DNA of 64,000 bases from Candidatus Cloacimonadota bacterium (GTDB lineage: Bacteria; Cloacimonadota; Cloacimonadia; Cloacimonadales; TCS61): positions 1 to 64,000 of the forward strand of contig JAIPGO010000002.1 in NCBI GenBank assembly GCA_021736135.1, given 5' to 3'. Below the pieces are notes generated by a model, which worked only from the letters and a program-made list of their open reading frames with translations, made no database searches and had not been told where the DNA came from. How positions within the stretch are numbered: position 1 is the stretch's first letter; each line of letters opens with the position of its first letter. Shown piece by piece: positions 9,052 through 18,093 of this stretch. Position numbers and translations under genes: made by a program.

Positions 9052-9804
9052 ATGAGAATATTGCTGACTAATGATGACGGCATAGATGCGCCCGGGATAA
9101 ATATCCTGGGGAAATATCTGGCAGCAGCGGGTCATGAACTAACCTGGTGCGCCCCGAAAACGCAGCAGAGTGCGGCTTCACATTCCATCACCCTACATAA
9201 GCCCATACCGATCTATAAATACAGTGAGACGCGTTATGCCGTGGATGGCAGGCCCACAGACAGTGTCTTGATCGCTTATCATAATTTTGGGATTGACGCC
9301 TTTGATCTGGTGATCTCGGGTATAAATCAGGGACAGAATATGGCGGAGGATATTCTTTATTCGGGCACGGTGGCGGCAGCTATTGAAGCCTGTTTCCTGG
9401 GATACCGCTCCATAGCAATTTCAGTAACCAGTTTTGTAGATGTGCAGTATGAAACTGCCGCCCATCATCTATGCAAACTGCTTGAGTTGGGACTGGCAGA
9501 TATGATAAAACGCAAAGAAGTATTAAATATTAACGTACCCAACGTCAGTATAGATGAGATCAAAGGCTGCAAGATCACGCATCCCGGTCATCGTCGTTAC
9601 GAGAATTTCGTTACAGAAATTGATGCTCCCCATGGTAATAAACTCTACTGGATTTCCGGCGACGTTATCTGGAGTGAAGATGACGCTGCGGATACTGCTG
9701 TAATCCAGGAAAATTATATTTCCATCAGTCCAATTTTTCCTGATTTCTCAAAAAAGGAAGTGCATCAGCGATATCAGGACTGGCTGAAAAGAATCTGCCG
9801 GTAA
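9052..9804 (+). CDS. surE: 5'-nucleotidase SurE
   Basis: A 250-residue metal-dependent nucleoside-monophosphate phosphatase. The N-terminus MRILLTNDDGIDAPG carries the DD metal ligands, and SGINQGQNMAEDILYSGTVAAA is the conserved second metal/substrate segment (shown here in parts: SGINQGQN and YSGTV). Length is typical. It begins a compact + strand run of five genes ending at 14040. Confidence 0.96.
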   Translation: MRILLTNDDGIDAPGINILGKYLAAAGHELTWCAPKTQQSAASHSITLHKPIPIYKYSETRYAVDGRPTDSVLIAYHNFGIDAFDLVISGINQGQNMAEDILYSGTVAAAIEACFLGYRSIAISVTSFVDVQYETAAHHLCKLLELGLADMIKRKEVLNINVPNVSIDEIKGCKITHPGHRRYENFVTEIDAPHGNKLYWISGDVIWSEDDAADTAVIQENYISISPIFPDFSKKEVHQRYQDWLKRICR

Positions 9805-9818
9805 TCTGTGGAGAGAAT

Positions 9819-10760
9819 ATGAAAAGTATTATTGATTTGATCAAGGGACTGCTCATCGGAGTGGCCAATATCATTCCCGGGATCAGCGGCGGAACCTTTG
9901 CACTGATACTGGGAATTTATGAAAGACTGATCAATGCAATCGGGAATCTGAACGGTGAATTTTTAAAGGAACTCCTTTCCGGTAAGATTTTTCCAGCGTT
10001 TAAGAAAATAGATTTCTGGTTTCTATTGCGCATCTTTATCGGGGCAGTAATTTCCATAGTGCTGCTTTCAAAAGTGATAGAATATTTTCTGGAAATGCAG
10101 CATGATCCCACTTATGCTTTTTTTGTGGGATTGATCATTCCTTCCATAGCAGTTCCCTGGGCAATGATGCAGCGCCGCAAAGTACCGGAATTATTCTGGT
10201 TTCTGGCAGGACTGCTTTTCCTGCTGGGTTTATCCATTGGGTTTGGTCATCTCAGCGATCTGAAAATGGAAATGAAAGCTGTTGCCGCAACCGTGAGTAT
10301 TGCTTATCTGCACAGTCCTGCACAACTTCTATATGCAGTATTTTGTGGTGCACTGGCAATTTCTGCTATGATCCTGCCCGGTATCAGTGGTTCTTTCGTT
10401 CTTCTTCTGCTAGGACAATACAAGAATATGGTGCATGCCATCAACGAACGAGACCTGATCTTTGTGGGCGCTCTGGGTATTGGAACAGTGCTGGGTGCAT
10501 TATTTTTTACCAGATTATTAAAATTAACGCTCAAGAAATACCATTCACAGACTATTGCTTTTCTTATCGGTTTGATGGTTGCCAGTCTTTATACACTCTG
10601 GCCCTTTAAGGAAATAATAGTTAAGGAAGGCCAGATATTATATACTTCCCGGAATATCCTGCCGGAGATCAACAATAATCTCTGGGTTTCCGCACTCAGC
10701 TTTGCTGCCGGTATTGCTCTGGTTTCCGTATTTTTAATAATAGAGAAGAAAAAGAAATAA
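9819..10760 (+). CDS. DUF368 family membrane protein (polyprenyl-phosphate transporter type)
   Basis: A 313-residue inner-membrane protein with about eight hydrophobic segments. It has the hallmark DUF368 repeats GVANIIPGISGGTFALI near the start and ISAMILPGISGSFVLLL near 185, giving the internal two-fold repeat. Recent work links DUF368 proteins (PopT) to recycling of undecaprenyl phosphate across the membrane; I apply that only by family. It starts 14 bases after surE with GGAGAG before its ATG. Confidence 0.9.
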   Translation: MKSIIDLIKGLLIGVANIIPGISGGTFALILGIYERLINAIGNLNGEFLKELLSGKIFPAFKKIDFWFLLRIFIGAVISIVLLSKVIEYFLEMQHDPTYAFFVGLIIPSIAVPWAMMQRRKVPELFWFLAGLLFLLGLSIGFGHLSDLKMEMKAVAATVSIAYLHSPAQLLYAVFCGALAISAMILPGISGSFVLLLLGQYKNMVHAINERDLIFVGALGIGTVLGALFFTRLLKLTLKKYHSQTIAFLIGLMVASLYTLWPFKEIIVKEGQILYTSRNILPEINNNLWVSALSFAAGIALVSVFLIIEKKKK

Positions 10761-10773
10761 TCAGGAGGTATTA

Positions 10774-11694
10774 ATGAAGAGAGTTGCCCTTATCATAATT
10801 ATAGTGGCACTGTTGACCGGATGCGCCAAAGAAGTCTCCGAAGTTATTGAAAAATATGACAATGGTAACTGGAAGAAAGTAATCGTCTATAAAGTATCAG
10901 GTGAAAACAGACAGCGCATCAAGGCAGTTGAATATTATGAAGATGGTAAAATTAAACAGGAAATTGATCTTCGCAAAATTAAGGATTATACGTTAACTTC
11001 AGCAGAAAAACCTCCTGCCGAACCGCAACCAGACCTGGAAGCGCCGCAGCAGGAAATTGAATATCAGGGACCTTATGCCGATATGATGAACCAGCCGGGT
11101 GCTGTTACCCGCAAGCTGGAAGGCGAAGAAAAGGAACGGGTACTGGAAGCTATGCGAAAGAAAAAGGAAGAACAGCAGGAAGGTGATTATTTCACAGAAA
11201 CCGATGAGAACGGGAATGAAATAACCAAAATGCGCAAAATTCTGGACAGCTATGAAGATGGCGCCGTGATGCATGAACAGATATTTGTGCAGATCAATGG
11301 TTCTCTGGAACTGGAAACTGACAGCGAATATTACGCCAACGGGCAGTTACGCACCAGAGTACCTTACCAGTATGGCAAAGCCAACGGTAAATGGTATAAT
11401 TATTACCGTAACGGAAAATTGAAAACAGCAGGCTCCTCTAAAGACGGAAACCATCATGGACCCTATACCCAGTATTACGAAAATGGCCAACCCATGATGG
11501 TCGGTCAGTTCAAGGCCGGCAAAATGGACGGACTCTGGAAGTACTACTGGGAAAATGGAAAACCTAAGATGGAGACAACTTTTAATGAAGATGTGGAAGT
11601 GGGACCTCTGCAGCGTTATGATGAAGAAGGTAATCCCATCAAACACGAGTCGCCTTTCCGGGTGGGAGAAAACTATAATTTCGGTGATAAATAG
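10774..11694 (+). CDS. Lipoprotein with YwqK/MORN_2-type repeats
   Basis: A 306-residue lipoprotein with lipobox LLTGC (Cys17). It carries repeated YYxNGxxxxxxxYxxGKxxGxWxxY units, for example YYANGQLRTRVPYQYGK, YYRNGKLKTAGSSKDG, YYENGQPMMVGQFKAGK and YYWENGKPKMETTF, typical of the YwqK/MORN_2 repeat family. A charged, low-complexity stretch (about 85-150) sits between the anchor and repeats. The role is unknown; such repeats are often found in envelope proteins. The next gene's GTG start shares its last base with this TAG. Confidence 0.85.
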   Translation: MKRVALIIIIVALLTGCAKEVSEVIEKYDNGNWKKVIVYKVSGENRQRIKAVEYYEDGKIKQEIDLRKIKDYTLTSAEKPPAEPQPDLEAPQQEIEYQGPYADMMNQPGAVTRKLEGEEKERVLEAMRKKKEEQQEGDYFTETDENGNEITKMRKILDSYEDGAVMHEQIFVQINGSLELETDSEYYANGQLRTRVPYQYGKANGKWYNYYRNGKLKTAGSSKDGNHHGPYTQYYENGQPMMVGQFKAGKMDGLWKYYWENGKPKMETTFNEDVEVGPLQRYDEEGNPIKHESPFRVGENYNFGDK

Positions 11695-13163
11695 TGGAAT
11701 TTAAATACCTGGCACAATGGGCTCGAGAGCAAAAGCGTCTCGGGCTTTTTTTTCGTACTGTCCTGCGCTGGCGGGATCAGTATGCGCTGGTTTTTAACCA
11801 GGGCAGTTTCCTGCAGATAAACCTGCAATCGCAGCAGCCTTTCTGTTTTTTCAGTGATCTGGAAATCATTAACTGGCAGCCGGCGGTGGAGCTGGCGATC
11901 ATGGAAAAGCACCTGCAGCGCACCCGCCTGCAGGAGATAGGAATAATGCCGGGTGAACGCATTATCTATCTTGATTTCACAAAGCCTGACCCTTTTTTAC
12001 CGGCTCAGCAATTTCGGCTGTTCCTGGAATTTATCCCTCAGTTCACTAATATCATTTTAACTCGCAATGAAAACGATAATTGGAAGATTGTGGATTGCTC
12101 ACGCAAAGTTACTTTAGCGGAAAACCACTTTCGTCAGCTCATTCCGGCTGTGAGTTATGAATTGCCTCCGGCAGGTTTTAGTAATACGAATGAACCGGTC
12201 ATTTATCCTTTGAGCTTTGATGAAAGGCTGCATATTTTAGAAAATGCCCCAGGCGGTTTTAGCGGTATGGATGAATTTCTGGAAAGCTTCTACTACCAGG
12301 GCTGGTTGCTCAAGATCAGTGAACAGACCCGCAATTCCTCTTTAAAAAGACTCAAAGCTGAGATCAGGAAGAAAGAAAGAAAACTGGAAAAACTGGCTGC
12401 AGAACTCGCCAGCGCCGAAGCCGGGAATGCCTGGAAACAGCAGGGTGAATTGCTCAAAGCGAACCAGCACCTGATCAAAAACGGCATAGATCGTATTAGA
12501 TTGATCGATTATTTTCTCCCGCAAATGCCGGAAATTGAAATCAAACTCAAACCGGATAAGTCTCCCGCTGCCAATGTTGCTGATTATTTCCGTAAATACC
12601 GCAAATCCGTTACCGGGAAAATTATCATTGCCCGGCAGCAGGAGATCACTGAAAAAGAAATTGCCACTCTGAAACAGCAAATAGCTGAACTGGAAGAACT
12701 TAATCTGCCGTTACCCGGGGAATACAGCCTGCCGCAAACAGCAAAAACACCACTTATGGATACTTTGACTAGAATTATTGTTAATCAGGACTGGGAATTC
12801 TTCATCGGGCGTAACAGCAAAGATAATGATTTCATCACCACACGTCTGGGACGCCCGGATGACTGGTGGTTTCATACCCGTATTTACAAAGGAACACATG
12901 TCCTGCTGCGCAATCTGAAGAAAAAAGTGTTACCTGACGATCTGCTGCAGCTTGGTTGCCGGCTCGCTGCTGCTTACAGCAAAGCCGCCAAATCATCAAA
13001 TGTGCCCGTAGATTATACTCAAATACGTTATGTGCGCAAACCGCGTGGCAGTGCTCCCGGTTTTGTGGTTTATACTAATCAGAAAACGCTTTACGTTGAT
13101 CCTCTTGATCTGCGTGCTGCCCGTAAAATTATCACTGAAAAATATGCTGAAAGCACTGGATAA
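11694..13163 (+). CDS. rqcH: Rqc2/RqcH-type NFACT protein (ribosome quality control)
   Basis: A 489-residue NFACT-family protein, formerly called fibronectin-binding protein. The N-terminal NFACT-N lobe (about 1-200), long coiled coil (about 215-330) and C-terminal NFACT-R domain (about 360-470) are visible; the last shows FFIGRNSKDNDFITTRLGR followed by DDWWFHTR. By family it binds stalled 50S-peptidyl-tRNA and directs Ala tailing. It uses a GTG start overlapping the previous stop by one base, so translation is probably coupled. The N-lobe is somewhat shorter than in Bacillus (about 570 residues overall). Confidence 0.88.
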   Translation: MEFKYLAQWAREQKRLGLFFRTVLRWRDQYALVFNQGSFLQINLQSQQPFCFFSDLEIINWQPAVELAIMEKHLQRTRLQEIGIMPGERIIYLDFTKPDPFLPAQQFRLFLEFIPQFTNIILTRNENDNWKIVDCSRKVTLAENHFRQLIPAVSYELPPAGFSNTNEPVIYPLSFDERLHILENAPGGFSGMDEFLESFYYQGWLLKISEQTRNSSLKRLKAEIRKKERKLEKLAAELASAEAGNAWKQQGELLKANQHLIKNGIDRIRLIDYFLPQMPEIEIKLKPDKSPAANVADYFRKYRKSVTGKIIIARQQEITEKEIATLKQQIAELEELNLPLPGEYSLPQTAKTPLMDTLTRIIVNQDWEFFIGRNSKDNDFITTRLGRPDDWWFHTRIYKGTHVLLRNLKKKVLPDDLLQLGCRLAAAYSKAAKSSNVPVDYTQIRYVRKPRGSAPGFVVYTNQKTLYVDPLDLRAARKIITEKYAESTG

Positions 13164-14040
13164 TTGCCGTATCTGTCCCCGCAATTGCGGTGTTAACCGA
13201 AACCATACTGCCGGTTACTGCCGAAGCGGCACAGCTCTCAGGATAAATACCTGGCAAAAGCATTACGGTGAAGAACCTTTCATTTCCGGAACTGCCGGCA
13301 GTGGGACCATATTTTTCAGCGGTTGTAATCTCTCCTGCTGTTTCTGCCAGAATTACCAGATCAGCCAGCTTGATCATGGAAAAGATTATTCGATAGATCA
13401 GCTAGCCGAAATTATGCTCAGTCTGCAGCAGGATGGGGCTCATAATATCAATCTGGTCACACCCACTCATTTTTCGCCTCAGATAGCAGAAGCTCTGCTT
13501 CTGGCCCGCAAACTGGATCTGCACATACCTGTTGTCTGGAACTCTAATGCGTATGAAAAAGAGGAAACACTAAAAAGTCTGAAGGGACTGATAAATATCT
13601 ATCTGGCAGATTTCAAATATGCTTCCGAGGCAAGCGCTTTAAAATATTCCGCAGCTCCTGATTATTTCCGCCATGCCACAAATGCCATCAGTGAAATGTA
13701 CCGTCAGACTGGCGATATAGCTCTGGATGCTAATGATATTGCTCTTTCCGGACTGGCTGTACGTATTCTCGTTCTGCCCCGTGATATTATCAATCTGGAA
13801 AATATCATCAAATGGCTGGCGGAAAATATCGGAAACCAGCTCTATATAAGCCTGATGTCACAGTATTATCCCTCCTGGCAAGCAGAGCATTTTCCCGAAA
13901 CTGCCAGGTCACTGACTTTTGATGAATACGAAGAAGCCATCAGTATCGTAAAGAAATACGGCTTTGAAAACTGCCTTATCCAGGAACTTTCGCCTTCTTC
14001 GGAGTGGACTCCCGATTTTAAAATCGTGGAAGAGACCTGA
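13144..14040 (+). CDS. PflA-like radical SAM protein (COG1313 type)
   Basis: A 298-residue radical SAM enzyme. A cysteine-rich N-terminus (CRICPRNCGVNR, then CRSG) precedes the SAM cluster motif CNLSCCFCQNYQIS. The domain order matches the uncharacterised PflX/COG1313 family, related to pyruvate formate-lyase activases and AmmeMemoRadiSam proteins. I use the internal ATG at 13144 because upstream residues in this frame lie inside the rqcH frame and are not family-like. The 20-base overlap with rqcH suggests coupled translation. The substrate is unknown. Confidence 0.85.
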   Translation: MLKALDNCRICPRNCGVNRNHTAGYCRSGTALRINTWQKHYGEEPFISGTAGSGTIFFSGCNLSCCFCQNYQISQLDHGKDYSIDQLAEIMLSLQQDGAHNINLVTPTHFSPQIAEALLLARKLDLHIPVVWNSNAYEKEETLKSLKGLINIYLADFKYASEASALKYSAAPDYFRHATNAISEMYRQTGDIALDANDIALSGLAVRILVLPRDIINLENIIKWLAENIGNQLYISLMSQYYPSWQAEHFPETARSLTFDEYEEAISIVKKYGFENCLIQELSPSSEWTPDFKIVEET

Positions 14041-14090
14041 TTATAAATCTCGAATGGGTATCTAGATCTGCCCCTAATGTATTTGTCCGA

Positions 14091-14265
14091 TAATTAAATC
14101 CATATTGTGCAGTAGAAATTTGCGAATAGCAGTAAGCTTTTGGCGCAGAGAGAATTAGATAATTTTCATAAATATAAAAATAATATTCATGAAAATTCTC
14201 TAACTCTTCTGCACGCAAATTCTTACTTCTCTTCATCAAATACTACTGCACAAAATGGATTAAAC
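14091..14265. repeat. Long imperfect palindrome (MITE-like)
   Basis: The left part (TTAAATCCATATTGTGCAGT onward) and the right part (ending ACTGCACAAAATGGATTAA) are imperfect inverted copies over most of 80 bases, meeting near 14178. Matching blocks include TTTGCG..AGAG and AATTTTCAT. No transposase is present, so it resembles a non-autonomous palindromic element or a long hairpin RNA. The reading frame 14140-14328 across it is not convincing. The remaining sequence between 14041 and 14363 shows nothing else. Confidence 0.55.
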
Positions 14266-14363
14266 CCACTTCGTGCAACTGTGATTTTTTTCTTGCCTCT
14301 CTTGTGGATTCAGGGAGTTTCGGTTTGAAAATCACTGAACAAGTAATATAACAGGGGTAAATT

Positions 14364-14789
14364 ATGATAATTCGTCCATTTCGCTGGACTGATGCAGATG
14401 AAGTTATCAAACTCTGGAGAGAATGCGGATTGATCATTCCACAAAACAATGCCCTGCTTGATATTAAGCGAAAAATGCAGGTAAATCCCGAATGGTTGCT
14501 GGTGGGCGAACTGGCGGGAAAGGTGATAGCCACCTGCATGGCAGGATATGAAGGTCACCGCGGCTGGATTAATTATTTAGCCATTTTGCCATCATTGCAG
14601 GGAAAGGGATACGCAAGAGAGATCATGACAAAAGCGGAAGAGTTGTTAAAGACTGCCGGTTGTCCGAAGATCAATCTACAGGTAAGATCAGGAAATCTGA
14701 AGGTGATAGAGTTTTATAAACGGATCGGCTACAAAGACGATGGTGTCATCAGTCTGGGGAAACGGCTGGTATCGGATGAAAATACTTGA
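14364..14789 (+). CDS. GNAT family N-acetyltransferase, YpeA-like
   Basis: A 141-residue GNAT protein. The acetyl-CoA binding motif A is LPSLQGKGYAREIM (Q/R-x-x-G-x-G/A), with an N-terminal IRPFRWTDADEVIKLW typical of the YpeA/RimI-like subgroup. The family acetylates unknown small molecules or protein N-termini. It appears monocistronic. Confidence 0.9.
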   Translation: MIIRPFRWTDADEVIKLWRECGLIIPQNNALLDIKRKMQVNPEWLLVGELAGKVIATCMAGYEGHRGWINYLAILPSLQGKGYAREIMTKAEELLKTAGCPKINLQVRSGNLKVIEFYKRIGYKDDGVISLGKRLVSDENT

Positions 14790-14833
14790 CCGTTTATTGA
14801 CTTTTTCGAGTATTAATTGATCAGGAGGTATGA

Positions 14834-15391
14834 ATGAGAAAGATAATCACATTATTGGTTTTAATTAGTATTTCCGGAATATGGGCAGCCGGGAAAGTGG
14901 AAAGGAACAATCTGGGATTTGTGGCAGGTCAGTTAAGCCGCGGAGGCGTAGGATACCGTTACTGGCGGGCAGATGACTGGGGTTACCAGATCAGTGGTAT
15001 GCTGTTAGCGACCAAGGACGATATCCCGGATTATTATGATAATAAAGTGGGCAGTGATTATTATGGCTGGGGGCGTCAATTAACTGCCAATACGAGTATT
15101 TCAGTGATGAAAACTCTTAAGAAAAATAATACGAACCGGTTTTATATGCTGGTCGGTTATGGTTTTTACCACCAGGAAAAGAAACGCTGGGTAGGCAATG
15201 ATTATAATATGAGTGGCGCCGAATATGATGGATATAAAGTTACAAATCGTCATTACTGGGGAACCGGTGTGGGTGTTGACTTTGAGATCATGGAATATTT
15301 CCGGGGCTTTCTGGAAATACCGATCACCTTTCAATCCGATGGCGAAATTACGATGTATATACCACAGATAGGGATATTTTATAAGTTTTGA
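14834..15391 (+). CDS. Small outer-membrane beta-barrel protein
   Basis: A 185-residue protein with a signal peptide (ISISGIWAAGK cleavage region) and alternating aromatic/polar segments such as GGVGYRYWRADDWGYQISGML and a C-terminal IPQIGIFYKF ending in Phe, the usual barrel-assembly signal (parts quoted: GVGYRYWRAD, IGIFYKF). It has the size of an eight-stranded barrel. The function is unknown. AGGAGGT precedes the ATG. Confidence 0.75.
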   Translation: MRKIITLLVLISISGIWAAGKVERNNLGFVAGQLSRGGVGYRYWRADDWGYQISGMLLATKDDIPDYYDNKVGSDYYGWGRQLTANTSISVMKTLKKNNTNRFYMLVGYGFYHQEKKRWVGNDYNMSGAEYDGYKVTNRHYWGTGVGVDFEIMEYFRGFLEIPITFQSDGEITMYIPQIGIFYKF

Positions 15392-15463
15392 ATTAGTGAT
15401 TAGTGATTAGTGAATAGTGAATAGTGAATGGTGGACAGGACAGTGAAACGTGAGAAGTGAGAA
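15392..15463. repeat. Short tandem words overlapping the patatin start
   Basis: Runs of GTGATTA, GTGAATA and GAGAAGT words fill the gap. The GTG start of the next gene is the last unit of the GAGAAGTGAGAAGTGAAG series, so the repeat itself supplies the purine-rich ribosome binding site. Similar words (GATGGACGATGG, GTGATTCGTGATTCG) recur in other intergenic gaps of the window. Confidence 0.6.
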
Positions 15464-17647
15464 GTGAAGATCAGAGTTTTCGTAATTTTAGTACTGCTTT
15501 TTTTATTCATATTACTTAAGGGAAGTGAAGCTGAGCCTAAGATCGGGCTGGTGCTGAGTGGTGGTGGAGCCAGGGGGCTGGCGCATATTGGCGTACTGAA
15601 GGTTCTGGAAGAATATAAAATTATGCCTGATTATATTACCGGCACCAGTATGGGCAGCATTATCGGAGCGCTTTACAGTCTGGGTTATACTGCGGCGGAA
15701 ATCGAGGATATTGTAATGTCCCAGGACTGGGATGAATTATTATATGATCATGTACCCATGAGCAGGTTATCGCTGGAAGAGAAAAATGATCAGAGCAGGT
15801 ATATTGGTTCCTTTCCCATTGAAGGGTATAAAATAATGTTGCCTAAAAGCCTGGTTACCGGGCAGAATGTCTCACAATTGTTAACCCGCTTAACAATTTC
15901 CGCGCATCAGGTTGAGGATTTCAGCAATCTGCCAATTTCATTTTTATGTATTGCCACAGATATTGAGACCGGGGAAGCAGTAATTCTGGATAGCGGCTAC
16001 CTGCCGGAAGCAATTCGGGCAAGCATGTCTATCCCGTCCTTGTTCTGTCCTGTGGAATATGAGGGCAGGCTCCTGGTAGATGGCGGACTGGTGAGGAATT
16101 TACCGGTTACTGATTGCCTGAATATGGGCGCAGATTTCATCATTGGTGTTGATGTTGGTAATGGATTATATAAGCGGGAAGAGCTGAACTCGCTGGTGAG
16201 AATAATGGAACAATCCATTGCTTTTCAGGGGGCGGCGTCGACCAGGGAAGAAAGGAAACTGGCAGATATTCTCATTGAACCGGAAGTAGATGAATTCGGG
16301 ATAACTGAATTTAACGAAGCAGACAAATTAATAGCCTTAGGCGCTTCGGCAGCTCTGAAGGTAGAAGACAAACTAACCGAACTTTCCTCCAGACTTAATA
16401 AAAAATACGAACCTATACCTAATGCCAATCCGGAATTGATATATTTGGAAGATATTGTTTTCAGCGGACTGGAACAGGTTTCCAAGAACCTGGTTCTAGG
16501 TAAAATGCGGTTGAAAAAGAGCAGTCGGGTAAGCATCGATAAAATTGACTCGGCAATTTCACAACTCTATGGCAGCGGTTATTTTGAGAGAGTAATCTAT
16601 CGTCTGGAATGGGATAATAATGGTTATATCCTGCAGATAAGGGTCTGGGAAAAGAACACAAAGTTATTCCGGGTAGGTTTTCATTATGACAGTGACCGGA
16701 AAGCAGGAGTCCTTCTCAATACCACATTTCGGAATTTTGCGGTAATGGGCTCGAAAATTTCCATTGATCTCCAGTTAGGTGATTATCAGTATTTCCGCTG
16801 GGCGGAATTTGTGCATACTGGCTGGGAACCGGGATTTGGCGTAGGCTGGGATGCTTATTACAATAAATTCAAATTCAATATCCGGGATCGGAAAGGCACC
16901 CAGTTAGCCAGATTTAATATTGAACTCACCGGCTCAGTGATTGATCTGAAAACAATATTCTCTAATAGCTTTGCTGTCGGTAGTAATATTGAGTGTGTTA
17001 ATATCAAATCTACTGGTGAGTTCGTTCCCCCGGAATGGGGTAATGCAGATAATGAAACATTCTGGCTGCGCAATTCCTTTTATGCCAGAATTGATAACGT
17101 TGACCGGGCTGTTTACTCTACCCAGGGCATAAAACTTTATGTGGAAGGCAGGAATTATTATAGTCTGAAAACTAATGCAGATACTGATAAAGAATTCCGG
17201 CGGTTTATCCTGGACGGTGAGGTGCTGATTGCTTTATCACACCGGCTCTCATTTGCCTCTGGCGGATTTCTGGGTTTCCTGGATACACATAACCTGCCCT
17301 ATGAGGAACGGCTGTATTTTGGCGGCTTATTGGAAAAAGATAACAGCAGACCATTTATGGGACTGAATTTCGGGGAAGTGGCGGCGGAAGAAGGCTACCT
17401 GGGCAGACTGCGTTTGCAGTATGAGCCCTGGGATGGTAAATTTATTATTCTGCGTTATGACTTTGCCAGAATAATAAGTGATTTTCCTTATTCACCAAGC
17501 GAAAACTTTGTTATGAGAGGTTATGGCTTGAGCTTGGGTATGCAAACTCCCATTGGTCCAATTGAATTGACTCTTATGGGCAGCAGCCGGAGACCCGATG
17601 AGATCAGAAGCTATATCAGCATTGGATACGGGATAATTGACAATTGA
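15464..17647 (+). CDS. Patatin-like phospholipase fused to POTRA and BamA-type barrel
   Basis: A 727-residue exported protein resembling type Vd autotransporters (PlpD). After a signal peptide, residues 27-230 are a patatin domain with the oxyanion loop GGGARGLAH, nucleophile elbow GTSMG and catalytic DGG (VDGGLVRNLP). A POTRA-like segment (about 325-390) and a surface-antigen barrel follow to the C-terminus. The predicted activity is lipid acyl hydrolysis at the outer membrane or after secretion. The GTG start is chosen as the first codon before the signal peptide. Confidence 0.92.
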   Translation: MKIRVFVILVLLFLFILLKGSEAEPKIGLVLSGGGARGLAHIGVLKVLEEYKIMPDYITGTSMGSIIGALYSLGYTAAEIEDIVMSQDWDELLYDHVPMSRLSLEEKNDQSRYIGSFPIEGYKIMLPKSLVTGQNVSQLLTRLTISAHQVEDFSNLPISFLCIATDIETGEAVILDSGYLPEAIRASMSIPSLFCPVEYEGRLLVDGGLVRNLPVTDCLNMGADFIIGVDVGNGLYKREELNSLVRIMEQSIAFQGAASTREERKLADILIEPEVDEFGITEFNEADKLIALGASAALKVEDKLTELSSRLNKKYEPIPNANPELIYLEDIVFSGLEQVSKNLVLGKMRLKKSSRVSIDKIDSAISQLYGSGYFERVIYRLEWDNNGYILQIRVWEKNTKLFRVGFHYDSDRKAGVLLNTTFRNFAVMGSKISIDLQLGDYQYFRWAEFVHTGWEPGFGVGWDAYYNKFKFNIRDRKGTQLARFNIELTGSVIDLKTIFSNSFAVGSNIECVNIKSTGEFVPPEWGNADNETFWLRNSFYARIDNVDRAVYSTQGIKLYVEGRNYYSLKTNADTDKEFRRFILDGEVLIALSHRLSFASGGFLGFLDTHNLPYEERLYFGGLLEKDNSRPFMGLNFGEVAAEEGYLGRLRLQYEPWDGKFIILRYDFARIISDFPYSPSENFVMRGYGLSLGMQTPIGPIELTLMGSSRRPDEIRSYISIGYGIIDN

Positions 17648-17780
17648 CTTCATCAATTGATAATGGACGATGGATGATGGATGATGGACGATTAGATTTT
17701 ATCTGTAACAAAAACCACGAAAAATACTGCCATTATTTGCTTGAAATTAGTCAACTGCTGCTCCCTTTACCCTATGAACA

Positions 17781-17898
17781 GCACTAAGGTGGGTCTAAGG
17801 TGGGTATTAGGTGGGACAACAAGACACAATCTAACAGAATATCGTTAGATTGATCTTTGTTGTGGTTCCTTAGACCAACCTTATACCCTCCTTAGCGC
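17781..17898. repeat. Imperfect long palindrome with triplicated GGTGGGT units
   Basis: The left arm contains three 11-base units (CTAAGGTGGGT, CTAAGGTGGGT, ATTAGGTGGGA) and ends in CAATCTAAC; the right arm is an imperfect reverse complement ending ..CCTTAGCGC. The arms are about 54 bases and meet at AGAATATC. It could be a non-autonomous mobile element or a structured RNA. Confidence 0.55.
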
Positions 17899-18059
17899 GG
17901 CCTTAATCTCCTTCATGCTAGCGATTTAATGAAGTAAAGTAAAACTCTCTCTCTGTGACCTCGGTCTGCCACGGTGAGGTTTTACGAAGGCTGGTCGTGA
18001 AAAATCTTCTTTTCTCTTCGCCAGACTATCCGTTTTATAGTTGTACAAAGTTTTCACTT

Positions 18060-18093
18060 TTTCAATCGCATTAAGGGGTCTTAATGCACTCCA
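18060..18093. repeat. Dispersed 34-base hairpin repeat, copy 1
   Basis: Identical over 34 bases to 27723-27756. Contains the perfect hairpin GCATTAAG-GGGT-CTTAATGC followed by ACTCCA. A diverged relative (GCATTAG..CTAATGC + ACTCCATAA) lies at the 3' end of recQ, 61979-62007. Confidence 0.75.
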
